From assembly GCA_025963635.1 (NCBI GenBank), contig JAOQAK010000014.1, positions 1 to 64,000 on the forward strand: DNA of 64,000 bases. The letters are read 5' to 3'. Below, one piece after another: positions 1-10,643 of this stretch. Below the pieces are notes generated by a model. It was not told the DNA's origin and ran no database searches. It saw only the letters and a list, made by a program, of their open reading frames with translations. The DNA comes from Ferruginibacter sp. Its GTDB lineage: Bacteria; Bacteroidota; Bacteroidia; Chitinophagales; Chitinophagaceae. Made by a program: the position numbers and the translations under genes. Numbering within the stretch: the first letter of the stretch is position 1; each line of letters starts with the position of its first letter.

Positions 1-250
1 GCGCAAATGTTGATATCTTTTTCGCTGCCGTACACTGGTGAGTGAGATGCCCTGCAGGATCAGTTGAAGTTGCTGATGCGTAATGGATACTGATGTATTA
101 TTGTCACTATCAAGTGGTACTTCGTAAATACCTTTTTCCAGCCGTTTATAATAGATGGCAAAACCATCTCCTTCCCATAACAACAACTTAATCTGGTTAT
201 GCTTTTTATTGAAGAAGATAAATACGGAACCATTGAGTGCGTTATTTAAC
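1..250 (-). pseudogene. tnpB: IS66-family TnpB (Orf2) fragment
   Basis: The minus strand from about 249 down to the window edge reads open and gives the conserved core of the IS66 accessory protein TnpB. It includes NGSVFIFFNKKHNQIKLLLW, then a WEGDGFAIYYKRLEKG-type stretch. Roughly the first 38 residues of the family are absent: homology starts abruptly near 250, where the sequence turns into AT-rich non-coding DNA. The 3' end runs out of the window, so the state of the rest of the IS66 element is unknown. In complete elements TnpB is encoded between tnpA and the tnpC transposase. This copy lacks its start and cannot be functional alone. Confidence 0.85.
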
Positions 251-521
251 AATCATTTATAACTAAATTTCTCAAGCTAAAATGCAGTAAAGCAAGTTAA
301 TTTTAAGTACAGCGAGTTAAAGATAATTGGTGCATTTTATCTCAAATTAGCCTCCTTTGAGCCGCTTTTAATTATATTATAATTAAAGCATTGAAAGGTA
401 AGCTATTGAGCTTTAATATTAATTTTGCCTTACTGTTTAGTATGTAATTTAATGGTCGATTTTGTGCAAATATTTGTGCAAATTCTGATGATCGAAATGT
501 GAAGAAAGAAAATGGACAATT
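251..521. other. AT-rich gene-free stretch upstream of the recombinase gene
   Basis: No gene is seen. The stretch is very AT-rich. Just before the recombinase start codon it carries a tandem direct repeat of TTTGTGCAAAT-type sequence (about 461-486), which could be an arm-type recombinase site or promoter-linked repeat. No copy of the tRNA-Val 3' end was found here by eye. Confidence 0.4.
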
Positions 522-1868
522 ATGGAAACACAGGTATCAGTTGTACTTGATACACGCAGAGAAAAAAAAGCAGGATTGTATCCGCTGAAATTAAGAGTTT
601 ATTATCAAGGCAAGACGATTTTGTATCCTCTTATTTTTGACCTCACAAAAGTTGACTTTGAAAAAATGGATGCAAAAAGGGTAAGTGACACGCTGTCCAA
701 AATCAGAGAAAATATTGTGGCCGTCGAGTTACAGGCAAAGGTCGCCGCAAATAAAATTGTTCCTTTTGATTTTGAGCAATTTTCTAAAATATTCATTTTG
801 GAAAATGAATATTTTAGAAAAAGATCAACACCGCTGAAAACAGAACCAAATAGGCAGGATATTGCTGACGATATCCCAGCTGAATGGAAGAAAAAATTTG
901 GTATTTTCAAAGAGATATCTCCAGGGCCAGATTTCATTTCAATAATATTTTACCCTATTATTAAAAGCCTTCTTTACCAGGCACGAATTGGTACGGCTGG
1001 AAATTACCAAACCAGCTATAATTCTATCAAAGCTTTCAGAGGTAATGTAAAGTTATCCGAAATAACACCCCGGTTTCTCAAGGAATATGAAGGCTGGATG
1101 ACTAATGAAAAGGGAAATTCCAAAACTACCATTAGTATGTACACCCGGTGTGTTCGGGCTGTCCTGAATGAAGCGATTGAAAACAAACTTATGAAACGGG
1201 AAGACTATCCCTTTGGCAAAAGACGATATACTATTCCTATGGGACGAAATATTAAAAAAGCATTGAATAAAGAAAGCATTTCTAAATTATATTATTCCAA
1301 AATAGAAATGGAAAATGAACAAAAGGCGAAGGATTTTTGGTTTTTTAGCTTTTATGGAAATGGAATGAATGTGAAAGATATTATATGTCTTAAATATAAA
1401 AATATTAAAGAAGAGTTCCTGGTATTTGAAAGAGCTAAAACTGAATTAACTAACAGAGGAGGCGAACCAATTATTATTTCCTGCTTTCTTAATAAAGATA
1501 TGCAGGATATCATTGACAGATGGGGCAATAAGGATAGAGATCCGGAGAATTATATTTTTCCAATTTTATCAATTGGATTATCTCCTATCCGACAGTTTGA
1601 AATCAAACAAAATTTCACAAGGTTTATTAACAAAAACATGGCAAAGGTGAGTGACAAAGCTATGATTGATAAGAAAGTAAGAACAATGGAATGTCGTCAC
1701 TCTGCATCCACTCTGATGAAAAATGCCGGCGTATCACCTCATTACATCAAAGAAGCCCTGGGACATGCAAGCCTGAAAACCACCGAAAATTACCTGGCAG
1801 GATTTGAAAATAATCAGAAAAAGGAATTTTCAAAGGTACTTGACGATTTTAAAGAAAGTAAAATGTGA
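522..1868 (+). CDS. Tyrosine-type site-specific recombinase (integrase), Bacteroidota type
   Basis: A 448-residue recombinase of the phage-integrase superfamily, expected to integrate or excise a mobile element. Residues 1-60 resemble the N-terminal arm-binding domain of Bacteroidota integrases. About 140-235 is the SAM-like core-binding domain and about 255-440 the catalytic domain. The C-terminal signature is clear: Arg392 in ECRHSAST, His415 in ALGHASLKTTENYL, and the nucleophile Tyr424. The position usually held by the first catalytic Arg (FY.RGMN in relatives) is Asn280, and the residue three before Arg392 is Met389 rather than His or Tyr. IntDOT of CTnDOT is a known active integrase lacking the first Arg, so activity is not excluded. 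The stop codon touches the decayed IS21 remnant, so nothing of the element formerly served by this gene can be identified with certainty. Confidence 0.93.
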   Translation: METQVSVVLDTRREKKAGLYPLKLRVYYQGKTILYPLIFDLTKVDFEKMDAKRVSDTLSKIRENIVAVELQAKVAANKIVPFDFEQFSKIFILENEYFRKRSTPLKTEPNRQDIADDIPAEWKKKFGIFKEISPGPDFISIIFYPIIKSLLYQARIGTAGNYQTSYNSIKAFRGNVKLSEITPRFLKEYEGWMTNEKGNSKTTISMYTRCVRAVLNEAIENKLMKREDYPFGKRRYTIPMGRNIKKALNKESISKLYYSKIEMENEQKAKDFWFFSFYGNGMNVKDIICLKYKNIKEEFLVFERAKTELTNRGGEPIIISCFLNKDMQDIIDRWGNKDRDPENYIFPILSIGLSPIRQFEIKQNFTRFINKNMAKVSDKAMIDKKVRTMECRHSASTLMKNAGVSPHYIKEALGHASLKTTENYLAGFENNQKKEFSKVLDDFKESKM

Positions 1869-1961
1869 GGTGGAAGGAAATTCCAGTTGTGAGCGGTAGG
1901 CATGGTGCATGCCCTGTAGTCGCTGCTGCTGCATTTGTTGCAATGTTTCTGTTGTGTTCAT
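1866..1961 (-). pseudogene. istB: IstB N-terminal fragment (IS21 family)
   Basis: The minus strand from ATG at 1961 reads MNTTETLQQMQQQRLQGMHH, then AYRSQLEFPS, typical of the start of the IS21 helper ATPase IstB. Homology stops after about 25 residues, where the sequence enters the recombinase stop codon. The AAA+ ATPase domain (about 220 residues) is therefore missing. It sits directly downstream of the istA remnant, as in intact IS21 elements. Confidence 0.8.
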
Positions 1962-1964
1962 TGT

Positions 1965-3376
1965 TTTGTTTTTTAATTTTAGAAGATGATTTTTGATAGT
2001 GATCCTTGCCCGGGATATTACCATGATTGGACATATTATTTTCGTTGTCAAAAGGGTGTATCTGTTTGTCAAGGCCTTTTTCCAGGATGTTTTTAATCAT
2101 GGTATACATGGTATAATTGACCAGGGTTCCCTGGAGGGCTCTTTTACAGGCTGCTTCCAATCGCTGGGCAGTATATTTTTTCTGGAGCATCATCATACCA
2201 AAGCAGGCTTTATAATTCTGTTCGATGTAGATGCTGTTTTTCCAGCATCAGGCTGGACGCCTGCGCTGTAGATGTTCCGATACGTGCTGCCTGTGCCAAC
2301 AGGTCTGCTTTATTCCAGCCTTTTATCTGCTGCATCCGTTGATGATTGGGGGGCATGTGTTCAGCAAGGGTGGTGTAGGCTTTACTGTTACGGATATGCA
2401 GGGCGATCCGGCCATTGTCATAGTAAACTTCTACCACCCGGTGGTCATAATGAATCTTTACCTTTTTGGCCACATACAGATAGGGTACGATATAATACCG
2501 AAAATCTTCCCGCAGTTGTATTTGATAGTTACGCTGATGGTTAGCGTGGCCACTTTCTTTAGAGTAAAGAGTTCGGCAGGAATGCTTTTAGCAGGGAACG
2601 TTTCTGTTGTTCATAAAAATACCGCCAGCTATAAGCGGTATTCTTGTAGGGCTTGTTATTGAGTATTACCAGTTGTTCCTGCATAGCGGTATTAAGGGCC
2701 TGGAGGCTTCCGTACTCCTGGTGGCGAAGGGGAGCATTTATGTGAGCATATGCAATACTTACCGCCTTTTCCACCATCGCTTTATCGCTGGGGTTATAAG
2801 GTCTGGTGCGCTGAAAGTTGTACCGTAATGATCGCTAAGCTGGTAACACAAATCTGTAAAGACGTGTTCATAGCGGCTGGGACGATTTTACCGCTGTTTT
2901 TAGATTATCACATAAAATAGAATGTAATGTTGTTTTTTACGGGCGAAGGCAATCGTGAGCATATCTGCAGCTTTGTATTCCAGGTGCATGGATACATCTT
3001 TGTGCTTCAGATATTCATTCAAATGATAGCAGTATTGGCTATAGCCATAACCGTGCGGTTAATCCTACAGATGTTCTTTCCAAAGTAACTGACAGGTAAC
3101 ACCTGTTTTGGAAAGCTCGGATTGAGTTGATTCAAAACGCTGAAAAAGGTCTTTCTGCTTTTGTGTATTCGGCTCAAGCAGATCGTTGTTGTAACCCTTG
3201 TCAGCCAGTTCTTTGTTGGTCAGATTTTCATTGCAGGTCTCAAGATGGGTGAGGTATTCACGCACGCTATTACGGCTAATACCAATGCAGTGTGCGATCT
3301 CCCTGATTGCTATTCCATCATTCCTAAGTTGAAGAATTTGTTTTAATTGTTCTATTGTTACCAGCTTTTGTGACAT
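1965..3376 (-). pseudogene. istA: IstA transposase remnant (IS21 family), multiply frameshifted
   Basis: Consecutive minus-strand pieces together cover an IS21-type IstA. 3065-3376 gives the N-terminal helix-turn-helix (SQKLVTIEQLKQILQLRNDG and following). About 2828-3064 is a degenerate DDE core readable only by switching frames. 2559-2777 gives a late catalytic/C-terminal segment (MVEKAVSIAYAHINAPLRHQ). 2210-2473 gives the Mu-transposase-like C-terminal beta domain (HYDHRVVEVYYDNGRIALHI). About 2000-2196 is the tail (ALQGTLVNYTM). At least three frame breaks and stops separate them, so the gene is dead. The order (istA then istB, terminal repeats upstream at 3436-3547) matches an IS21 element truncated at its istB end. 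Confidence 0.85.
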
Positions 3377-3435
3377 CGCTCCTTTTTTAGCGAGGAGCAA
3401 AAAACATCAAGAGCAGCCAACAATTAATACCTTCC

Positions 3436-3547
3436 GGTGGGTCAACGGGCCGGAATGACAGCAGTCAATCAAACCAGCACGAAAATAAACGCTAAAAAAA
3501 CAGGTGGGTCAACATCACCGGAATGGTGGGTCAACATGCTCCGGAAT
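3436..3547. repeat. IS21-type terminal repeats, three copies
   Basis: Three copies of GGTGGGTCAAC(N3-5)CCGGAAT lie at 3436-3456, 3503-3524 and 3525-3547. The last two are directly adjacent. IS21 elements carry several such repeats at each end as transposase-binding sites. These sit upstream of the istA start, so this is the istA-side terminus. The outer end is probably near 3525-3547. Confidence 0.75.
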
Positions 3548-3766
3548 CTATAGTAATTGGTTTATGGGAAAGTGGATCAATGTCTGTTTCAGGGGGAAAT
3601 CCATCGCTTTAAGTGAAAACTTTAGTTTAATATATTTGGAGATGCAAAACTATCACATAACATTTCACACAACTGATTACGAATATCATACTGGTTGGAT
3701 TACGGAATATAGAAAAGGGTAGTGGTTTTAAAACCACGCTATCATTTTGACAGATATTTCTATCAG

Positions 3767-3895
3767 CCCTAAATTGATGATTGGATTTGGATAAATATCC
3801 AGGATAGCTAAAGTATCCCTTGCTATACATCCATTACCGTCAGTTGCTGCAACAGAATAGAACCCGGCCACAGCAGATATCGTGTTGTTATCACT
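3767..3895 (-). pseudogene. Fragment of a repeat-type surface adhesin (SprB/PKD-like)
   Basis: The minus strand reads NTISAVAGFYSVAATDGNGC, then IARDTL and YPNPIINLG. This is the pattern of one unit of the Ig/PKD-like repeats of Bacteroidota gliding or cell-surface adhesins (..GTYSVTVTDxNGCxATDTL..). Only about 43 residues are recognisable, with unrelated sequence on both sides. It is an orphan shard left by rearrangement among the mobile-element fragments. Confidence 0.5.
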
Positions 3896-3975
3896 TCCAC
3901 AAGTATTCATATTCCTGCTGCTGTAATCAGTAATATTTTTATCCAATATTCTATTTTAATATTCAGTCCCTGGTA

Positions 3976-4363
3976 TAAAAAAACTGTACGCATAGAAAAT
4001 AATTTAAACAAAGATTTAAATAATAGGATTACCCAGATTTTTGAACGATATATCGATAAGGATAATGCACAAGTGATCACAGACGGTTGGAAAGGCTACC
4101 TGCCTTTAGAGAGTGAATTTGAAATAAGGCAGAAACTTTCGAATGGTGGAAAAGGCTTTCCAGGCCTACATATTGTGATTATGAATTTAAAAGGATGGTT
4201 GAGGGGACTTCATCACCACTGTTCAGAAAGATTCACAAATGGCTATTTGAATGAGTTCTTTTTCCGGTTTAACCGAAGAAATTTTTTAATAAGCATATGG
4301 CACAAGCTAATTGAGCGATTTATGATAAATCAACCTTACAGCTATAAAGCCAATGCGCTCTAA
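3976..4363 (+). pseudogene. IS1595-family (ISXO2-like) transposase C-terminal fragment
   Basis: An open frame from about 3976 to the TAA at 4361-4363 gives the end of an ISXO2-like DDE transposase. ITDGWKGYLPLE contains the middle catalytic Asp region, WLRGLHHHCSERF the typical WLRG.H block, and YLNEFFFRFNRRNF the C-terminal signature. The zinc-ribbon N-terminal half is missing and no start codon exists in place. A 14-bp inverted repeat (4022-4035 and 4365-4378) overlaps the fragment. Confidence 0.8.
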
Positions 4364-4378
4364 ATGGGTAATCCTATT
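4022..4378. repeat. 14-bp perfect inverted repeat framing the IS1595 fragment
   Basis: AATAGGATTACCCA at 4022-4035 and its exact reverse complement at 4365-4378 enclose most of the transposase fragment. The right copy begins just after the stop codon, where the element's terminal repeat is expected. The left copy lies inside the reading frame. Confidence 0.55.
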
Positions 4379-4662
4379 CTTTTTAAATCAGTCTTCTTCT
4401 ATAAAGTATGACTGCAAAAAAATACCAACAAACATTACCCAACCCAGTTCCGGAACCAACGTAATAAATTTAATTTAATAATCTTACATAGACAGTCATA
4501 ATAAGAAAGTCCATCATGATAGTCTAAATAGCTATTTTTTTATTTAGGTGAAACATTGAAATTTGATTTTTGAAAGATGGCGGCTTGTAGTAAATAAACA
4601 TGTTTTTCATGCTCAAAGCGCTTCCTTTTTTCACCCATGATTTAAAACTGCTGCTATCATTT

Positions 4663-6834
4663 ATGAAAATCCGCACATGTGTTTTAGTTATAATATTCTT
4701 GTTTGCTAAATGTACTGCTTTTTCACAGGAGGTTACCTTGATCAAAATAGCTACAAAGAACAACGTTTTGCTACTGGGGGTCGATGAAAAGACTAACCTC
4801 AAACAGTTATACTTTGGGAAAAATATACCCGTTGGTAACTATGAATCCCTTTGGTCACATAGCGAGCTCAATTATTCTACTTATGGAAATTCGGCTGCTG
4901 AAGTGGCCTTACGTGTTACGCATGCGGATGGAAACATGACCACTGACCTGGGGTATAAAAAAAATACCGTCACCAGGATCAATGATAATATTACACTTAC
5001 TACCATATTATTGATTGATCGTTTTTACCCGCTTGAGGTAACGCTTACCTACAAAAGCTATTTTAACGAAGACATCATTGAGCAATCAATGGAATTGGTA
5101 CACAATGAAAAAGGGCTGGTTACCCTGTATAATTTTGCTTCAGCCAACCTGTCTTTTAAATCCTCTAAATATTTCCTGACATATTATAGTGGCGACTGGG
5201 CACATGAATTCAATATGATTGAAACTGCATTGCCTGAAGGAACTAAAACGATCGATTCCAAATTGGGTGTCCGGACAAACCAGCGCACCAATCCATCCTT
5301 CCTGCTTTCCTTGGGGGATAAAATGCAGGAAGATAATGGTGAAGTAATTGGCGGCACGCTTGCCTGGCCCGGTAATTTTCAACTACTGTTTGAAGTGGAT
5401 CATACCAATAAGCTAAGTGCGCTCGCCGGCATGAATCCTTATGCCTCCCAGTATGCGCTGCCGGCAAATACGATTTTTAAAGCGCCTTCTTTTTTATACA
5501 CGTATAGTGCTGTAGGTTCCGGTGAAATAACAAGGCGATTTCATCGCTGGGCAAGAAAATACGGCATTGCAGACGGCGATGGTTCAAGAGATATTTTATT
5601 GAATAACTGGGAAGCTACTTACTTTGATTTTGATGAGCAAAAACTTACCAATATTATCCGGGAAGCCGGTAGTATGGGCTTTGAATTGTTCCTGCTGGAT
5701 GATGGATGGTTTGGCAATAAATATCCCCGTAATAATGACGATGCTGGTTTGGGCGACTGGCAGGTGAATACTAAAAAATTACCACATGGTATACCATACC
5801 TGGTGGAGCAATGTAAGGCAAACAATATAAAGTTTGGACTTTGGGTAGAACCCGAAATGGTAAACCCAAAAAGTGAATTGTATGAAAAGCATCCCGACTG
5901 GGTGATCACTGCCCCTAACCGTCCCCTGGATCCGCAGCGCAATCAATTGATCCTCGATCTATCCAATCCTGCTGTTCAGGATTTTGTTTATGATTTTTTG
6001 GATAAACTGGTAAAAGAAAATCCAGGCATCAGTTACCTGAAATGGGATTGTAACCGGTACATTACCAACGCCGGCTCATCTTACCTGGGTAAAGACAAGC
6101 AGTCGCACCTGTTTATAGAATATCCAAGAGCGATATTAAAATTGATGAAAAAGTTCAGGAAAAAATACCCGGCGATCACGATGATGGTTTGCTCTGGTGG
6201 AGGTGGCAGAATGGATTATGGCTCCATGCCTTATTTCCAGGAGTATTGGCCAAGTGACAATACAGATGCGCTCGATCGTATTACCATTCAATGGGGCTTA
6301 AATTATTTTTTCCCTGCAATAGGCATGGCATCACACGTATCGGTAACCCCAAATCATATAACAGGCAGATCAACACCGTTGAAGTTCAGGTTCGATGTAG
6401 CCATGACTGGTAAATTAGGTATGGACCTGCAGCCTCAGCAAATGACTGGAGAAGAAAAAATATTTTCAAAAACTGCCATCCAAACCTACAAGGATCTACG
6501 TGATATAGTTTTGCAGGGAGATCTTTACAGGCTCTTATCTCCATATAGTACCAATCGGGTGGCTCAAATGTTTGTTTCAGAAGATCAAAAGCGGTCCCTG
6601 GTATTTAATTATCTTTTAAAGAAAAACATATATGCAGATAAAACAATCCTGAAGTTGAAGGGATTGAAACCCGATGCATTGTATACGATAACGGAAATAA
6701 ACAAAACAAACTTTAGCAGAATGGGAGCCTATGAAGGGAAAACTTTTAGTGGTGAGTACCTGATGACCGCAGGCCTCCAATTCGATATGTACAATGAATA
6801 TGAAAGCAATGTACTCCTGCTGACAACGCCCTAG
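4663..6834 (+). CDS. Alpha-galactosidase, glycoside hydrolase family 36
   Basis: A secreted retaining alpha-galactosidase of 723 residues that would remove terminal alpha-linked galactose. The ATG at 4663 is preferred to the in-frame ATG at 4600 because it directly opens a signal peptide ([20 protein letters not shown], then Q). Residues about 30-290 form the GH36 N-terminal beta-sandwich, followed by the TIM barrel and a C-terminal beta domain. The barrel shows [24 protein letters not shown] (nucleophile Asp462) and SDNTD (acid/base Asp532). The two Asp are 70 residues apart, as I recall for characterised GH36 enzymes. [11 protein letters not shown] is also intact. It is followed 58 bp downstream by a GH95 gene on the same strand, so the two probably act on the same glycan. 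No truncation is seen. Confidence 0.95.
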   Translation: MKIRTCVLVIIFLFAKCTAFSQEVTLIKIATKNNVLLLGVDEKTNLKQLYFGKNIPVGNYESLWSHSELNYSTYGNSAAEVALRVTHADGNMTTDLGYKKNTVTRINDNITLTTILLIDRFYPLEVTLTYKSYFNEDIIEQSMELVHNEKGLVTLYNFASANLSFKSSKYFLTYYSGDWAHEFNMIETALPEGTKTIDSKLGVRTNQRTNPSFLLSLGDKMQEDNGEVIGGTLAWPGNFQLLFEVDHTNKLSALAGMNPYASQYALPANTIFKAPSFLYTYSAVGSGEITRRFHRWARKYGIADGDGSRDILLNNWEATYFDFDEQKLTNIIREAGSMGFELFLLDDGWFGNKYPRNNDDAGLGDWQVNTKKLPHGIPYLVEQCKANNIKFGLWVEPEMVNPKSELYEKHPDWVITAPNRPLDPQRNQLILDLSNPAVQDFVYDFLDKLVKENPGISYLKWDCNRYITNAGSSYLGKDKQSHLFIEYPRAILKLMKKFRKKYPAITMMVCSGGGGRMDYGSMPYFQEYWPSDNTDALDRITIQWGLNYFFPAIGMASHVSVTPNHITGRSTPLKFRFDVAMTGKLGMDLQPQQMTGEEKIFSKTAIQTYKDLRDIVLQGDLYRLLSPYSTNRVAQMFVSEDQKRSLVFNYLLKKNIYADKTILKLKGLKPDALYTITEINKTNFSRMGAYEGKTFSGEYLMTAGLQFDMYNEYESNVLLLTTP

Positions 6835-6892
6835 TGGGGCATCAACTGAAGAAGGCCAACAAACTACTTTTAACAATCATTATATTGCGCTA

Positions 6893-9352
6893 ATGAAAAA
6901 CTATATGCCACTTAAAAATATAATCGTTTCTTTTTTAGTTCTCCACTCTTTTGCAATGCTCAAGGCGCAAAATGATGTGCGCATGCTGTTTAAGGAACCC
7001 GCCAATGATTTCACTGCTTCGTCACCGCTGGGAAATGGTCGTCTCGGTGCAATGGTTTTTGGTCGGCCTGACCGGGAAAGAATTGTGCTCAACGAAATAT
7101 CCATGTGGAGTGGTGGTGTACAGGATGCTGATGACGAAAATGCACGTCAATATTTGCCGCGGATAAGGCAATTGTTGCTCGAGGGAAAAAATGCGGAAGC
7201 CCACCAGATATTGCAGGCGCATTTTGTTTGTAAGGGACCAGGTTCCGGTTCGGGTGAGGGGGCTAATGTAAAGTTTGGCTGCTATCAAACATTGGGAGAT
7301 TTGTTTATCAACTGGGCTGATGCAAATTTACCGGCGCAAAATTATCAACGGGTATTGCGGCTTGATAGTGCATATAATAGAACAAGCTGGCAGCGCAATG
7401 GTATCACCTACACACAGGAAGTAATTGTTTCAGCACCTGGCCAGGTAATTGCCATTCGGTTGAGATCTTCCCAACCAGGCAAACTTTCTTTCAACACGAA
7501 TCTCTTCCGAAAAGAAAAGGTAAAGTATACCATCACTAAAGGACAAATCATCATGCAGGGGATTCTGCAAAGCGGTCCTGATGAAGGCTTGCATTATGCT
7601 TCAGTTTTGAAAATTATTCCTACAGGAGGGAAGCTAGCGGCAACAGACACAAGTATTGTAGTTTCAAATGCCAACGAATGTATTTTATTAATAGGCGCTG
7701 CCACTGATATGAACTGGCCTGATGTACAGGAAAGAGGAAAAGAACCCTTGCCTGTTGTTTTAAATACGATAAGGCAGGCAGGCCTGATTTCCTGGAAATC
7801 CATGATGGCTGCTCATGTGAAGGATTATAAATCTTTTTTTGAACGCTGTCATTTACGCTTTGCTGCCAATGATCAAAGAATAATTAGCAGCCTGAGTGTA
7901 CCAGAAAGACTTAAACGCTTTTCAGAAGGAGGTGCTGATGCCGACTTTGTCAATATGTATTTTAATTTTGGGCGATATCTTCTTATCTCCTCCTCAAGGC
8001 CAGGCGGTATGCCGGCTAACCTGCAAGGCCTATGGGCAGCAGAATATCAAACGCCCTGGAATGGTGATTATCACACAGATATCAATGTGCAGATGAATTA
8101 CTGGCCGGCAGAAGTTACCAATCTTGCCGACTGCCATCAACCCTTCTTTACCCTGATAAAACAGATGGCTGATAATGGCAGCCGTACAGCAAAAATATAT
8201 TACGGTACAAAGGGTTGGGTTACACATCCTATTACCAATCCATGGGGGTATACTTCTCCCGGAGAGGGTGCCAATTGGGGTTCTACGGTATCCTGTGGAA
8301 TTTGGGCTGCTACTCATTTATGGGAGCATTATAAATATAATCCCGACAAAAAATTCCTGGCATCCGTATACCCGATCATTAAAGGTGCAGCCGAATTTTT
8401 TACAGGCATTTTAATCGAAGAACCGAGACATCAATGGTTGGTGACTGCACCTTCCAACTCACCCGAAAATGGTTTTTTATTACCCAACGGGCAACGAGCA
8501 TCAACCTGCATGGGGCCTACAGTTGATATGCAATTGGGAAGGGAAATATTAAATGAAGCCATTCATTCCGCTACTATTTTAAACCTTGATAAAACATGGG
8601 CTGACAGCCTGAAAAAATTGATTGTGCGTTTAGCGCCCAACCAGGTAAGCCCCTCCACCGGCGCATTGCAGGAGTGGCTGGAGGATTATAAAGAAGTAGA
8701 GCCGGAGCACAGGCATACCTCTCACATGATGGCAGTTTATCCACTGGAAGAAATTACTCCATGGGATACGCCGGAACTATCACAGGCATGTGCAACAACA
8801 TTGATCAGAAGAAAGAAAGGAGGTACAGGATGGGCATGGGCATGGCGTATGGCATTATGGGCACGTATGCAAAACGGTGATAAAGCGTATGATGTTCTCC
8901 GGGATTTTTTAACACCTTCTGCCGCGAGTGAAATTGATTATAACCATGGCGCCGGAACCTATCCAAATCTATTTTGCGCAGGTCCCCCCTTTCAGATTGA
9001 TGGGAATTTTGGCGCAACTGCAGCAATAGCGGAATTATTATTGCAAAGCCATGGGAAGGATAATGTGATCCGGCTACTACCAGCATTGCCTGCAGATGCA
9101 TCACTGCAAACCGGTGCTGTAAAGGGCTTACGTGTCCGAAATGGTTTTGACGTATCCTTCGATTGGAAAAATGGTAAGGCAAACAATATCTACATACGCT
9201 CCACCAATGGATCGGCCTGTAATATTTTATTGAAGACATTTTTTACACTAAAAGACCAAACCGGCCGGAAAATAGAATATAAAACCATGCAAAATAATAT
9301 TGTTCAGTTTTCAACTGTCAAAGGAGAAACATACAAGATTGTAATGAATTAA
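6893..9352 (+). CDS. Alpha-L-fucosidase (or alpha-L-galactosidase), glycoside hydrolase family 95
   Basis: An 819-residue secreted inverting glycosidase of GH95, most of which cleave alpha-1,2-linked L-fucose; some members prefer L-galactose. A signal peptide ending near ...AMLKAQ precedes the N-terminal beta domain ([25 protein letters not shown]). The (alpha/alpha)6 barrel contains [45 protein letters not shown] and [12 protein letters not shown]. By analogy with the Bifidobacterium enzyme AfcA, Glu525 of SPEN is the likely general acid, Asn398 part of the catalytic Asn pair, and Asp703 of DGNFG a conserved active-site acid. The residue two before Asn398 is Asp396. Its place beside GH36 and a fucose-oxidation gene set supports fucose release. 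Exact specificity is inferred. Confidence 0.93.
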   Translation: MKNYMPLKNIIVSFLVLHSFAMLKAQNDVRMLFKEPANDFTASSPLGNGRLGAMVFGRPDRERIVLNEISMWSGGVQDADDENARQYLPRIRQLLLEGKNAEAHQILQAHFVCKGPGSGSGEGANVKFGCYQTLGDLFINWADANLPAQNYQRVLRLDSAYNRTSWQRNGITYTQEVIVSAPGQVIAIRLRSSQPGKLSFNTNLFRKEKVKYTITKGQIIMQGILQSGPDEGLHYASVLKIIPTGGKLAATDTSIVVSNANECILLIGAATDMNWPDVQERGKEPLPVVLNTIRQAGLISWKSMMAAHVKDYKSFFERCHLRFAANDQRIISSLSVPERLKRFSEGGADADFVNMYFNFGRYLLISSSRPGGMPANLQGLWAAEYQTPWNGDYHTDINVQMNYWPAEVTNLADCHQPFFTLIKQMADNGSRTAKIYYGTKGWVTHPITNPWGYTSPGEGANWGSTVSCGIWAATHLWEHYKYNPDKKFLASVYPIIKGAAEFFTGILIEEPRHQWLVTAPSNSPENGFLLPNGQRASTCMGPTVDMQLGREILNEAIHSATILNLDKTWADSLKKLIVRLAPNQVSPSTGALQEWLEDYKEVEPEHRHTSHMMAVYPLEEITPWDTPELSQACATTLIRRKKGGTGWAWAWRMALWARMQNGDKAYDVLRDFLTPSAASEIDYNHGAGTYPNLFCAGPPFQIDGNFGATAAIAELLLQSHGKDNVIRLLPALPADASLQTGAVKGLRVRNGFDVSFDWKNGKANNIYIRSTNGSACNILLKTFFTLKDQTGRKIEYKTMQNNIVQFSTVKGETYKIVMN

Positions 9353-9381
9353 TTTCTTGAGAAACCGGGGCTGATTATTTT

Positions 9382-9415
9382 AACAGGCGCTTCAAATTGT
9401 TTGAAAGCGCCTGTT
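9382..9415. terminator. Hairpin between convergent genes, possible bidirectional terminator
   Basis: AACAGGCGCTTCAAA (9382-9396) pairs with TTTGAAAGCGCCTGTT (9400-9415), with one bulged base. It lies between the GH95 stop codon and the end of the convergent araC-type gene. Neither side has a clear U-tract, so termination is only inferred from position. Confidence 0.5.
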
Positions 9416-9447
9416 GAATGTGATCTGTATTAGGTACCTGTAAATAC

Positions 9448-10353
9448 TTATTTGTCTTCCGGATTTCTTCGAAGGGTTCTGTATTGATCAGGAGAAACAT
9501 TCATATATTTTTTAAATAGCCTCGAGAAATAATAAGGATCCTCATAGCCAATTTCCGCTGCCACATTTTTGATTTTCATACCGGAGCTATACAACAGGAG
9601 GCAGGCTTTTTGAAGTTTGAGGTGAATAAAATAATCGAGCGGCGACATCCCGGTTGCTTTGCGAAAAAGACTGGAAAAATGCGAGGCTGATAAATTGCTT
9701 TTTGCTGCCATATCCTGTAATGTGAGTTGATTTTGCAACCGGCTTCGCATAAATAAAATGGTTTCATCAATCATATCCTTTGCACCCTGCTTCTTTTCAT
9801 TGACATGTTTATCGGGAAACAAAAAGGTAGCGACAAAATGATACAGGCACAAATTGGTATTGGTTAAATTTTCTTTACTAAAACCCATCTCCAGGTTAGT
9901 GTACATGGTATCCCATAATTCAAGTCCCTTTTCATTGAAAACAATTGACTGCGGTCCATCCTGTCGGCCTATTTTAAAACTGCGGTTAAACGTGTCCATA
10001 TCCTTACCGCTAAAGTGTATCCAGTAAATTGTCCATGGATCGTTTTCATCTGCTCCATACCGCAGGTAGTCCTTTGTTGCCGGTATTATCATAAATTCAT
10101 TGACACCTACTTCAAAACGTTTTTTACCAAGTTCATACCAGCCTTTGCCACGCAGGCAATAGATTAATATATTATCCGGGCAACCTTTTTTCCATTCACG
10201 GTGATGATAGGCTGCCTTTGGGAAATAGCCAATATGGGTTACATAAAGCTGGCCCAACACCGCATTTTCCCTGATCACTTTTTTCCATACAGATTCAGGG
10301 AGATTGATCATTTTTTCCCCCTCAAAACCATCTTTTCTTTTCATATTATTCAT
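9448..10353 (-). CDS. AraC-family transcriptional regulator
   Basis: About 301 residues with a cupin-like sugar-binding N-terminal half (residues about 30-170, CPDNILIYCLRGKGWYELG and GVNEFMIIPA) and a C-terminal double helix-turn-helix. Blocks in the latter are TLQDMAAKSNLSASHFSSLF, RKATGMSPLDYF, AAEIGYEDPYYFSRLFKKY and SPDQYR. The reading frame opens at a TTG at 10374, but ATG codons at 10353 and 10344 are likelier starts; 10353 is used here. This type (YesN/RhaS-like with a cupin) often controls polysaccharide or monosaccharide genes next to it. The gene converges on GH36/GH95 and diverges from the esterase, fuconate and symporter genes, so control of this locus by fucose or galactose is a reasonable inference. 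Confidence 0.9.
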   Translation of the reverse strand: MNNMKRKDGFEGEKMINLPESVWKKVIRENAVLGQLYVTHIGYFPKAAYHHREWKKGCPDNILIYCLRGKGWYELGKKRFEVGVNEFMIIPATKDYLRYGADENDPWTIYWIHFSGKDMDTFNRSFKIGRQDGPQSIVFNEKGLELWDTMYTNLEMGFSKENLTNTNLCLYHFVATFLFPDKHVNEKKQGAKDMIDETILFMRSRLQNQLTLQDMAAKSNLSASHFSSLFRKATGMSPLDYFIHLKLQKACLLLYSSGMKIKNVAAEIGYEDPYYFSRLFKKYMNVSPDQYRTLRRNPEDK

Positions 10354-10643
10354 ATAGTATATTATTGAAACCAAAGTTATTTCATTAAATAACTTTTGCT
10401 ATTCTTCCGTAATGTATAGGTTATTCAATTGCAATAATAGGATAATCCATCATATTAATTGGATGCACTATTTTTACTCATTGTGATAAGGAATAGTTTT
10501 GATGATATTAGCTCTGTTAACGATTGCCGGGAAAATACTGTTTATGTATATTTATCGAACCCCTTGTTGCACATATATTTACCAAGTCTTTATTTTAGAA
10601 AGCAAGCTGGCAAACAATAGTTGTATTGGTTAATTAAGTTTAT

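Noticed and set aside
251..521. Second copy of the tRNA-Val 3' end near the integrase, which would pair it with the element remnant
   Set aside because: No TGGGAGTTGACGGGTTCGAA-like sequence was found there, so the two regions cannot be shown to be ends of one element.
8805..9239. 144-codon minus-strand ORF inside the GH95 gene
   Set aside because: It is antisense to well-conserved GH95 blocks and its protein has no recognisable pattern. A shadow of the real gene.
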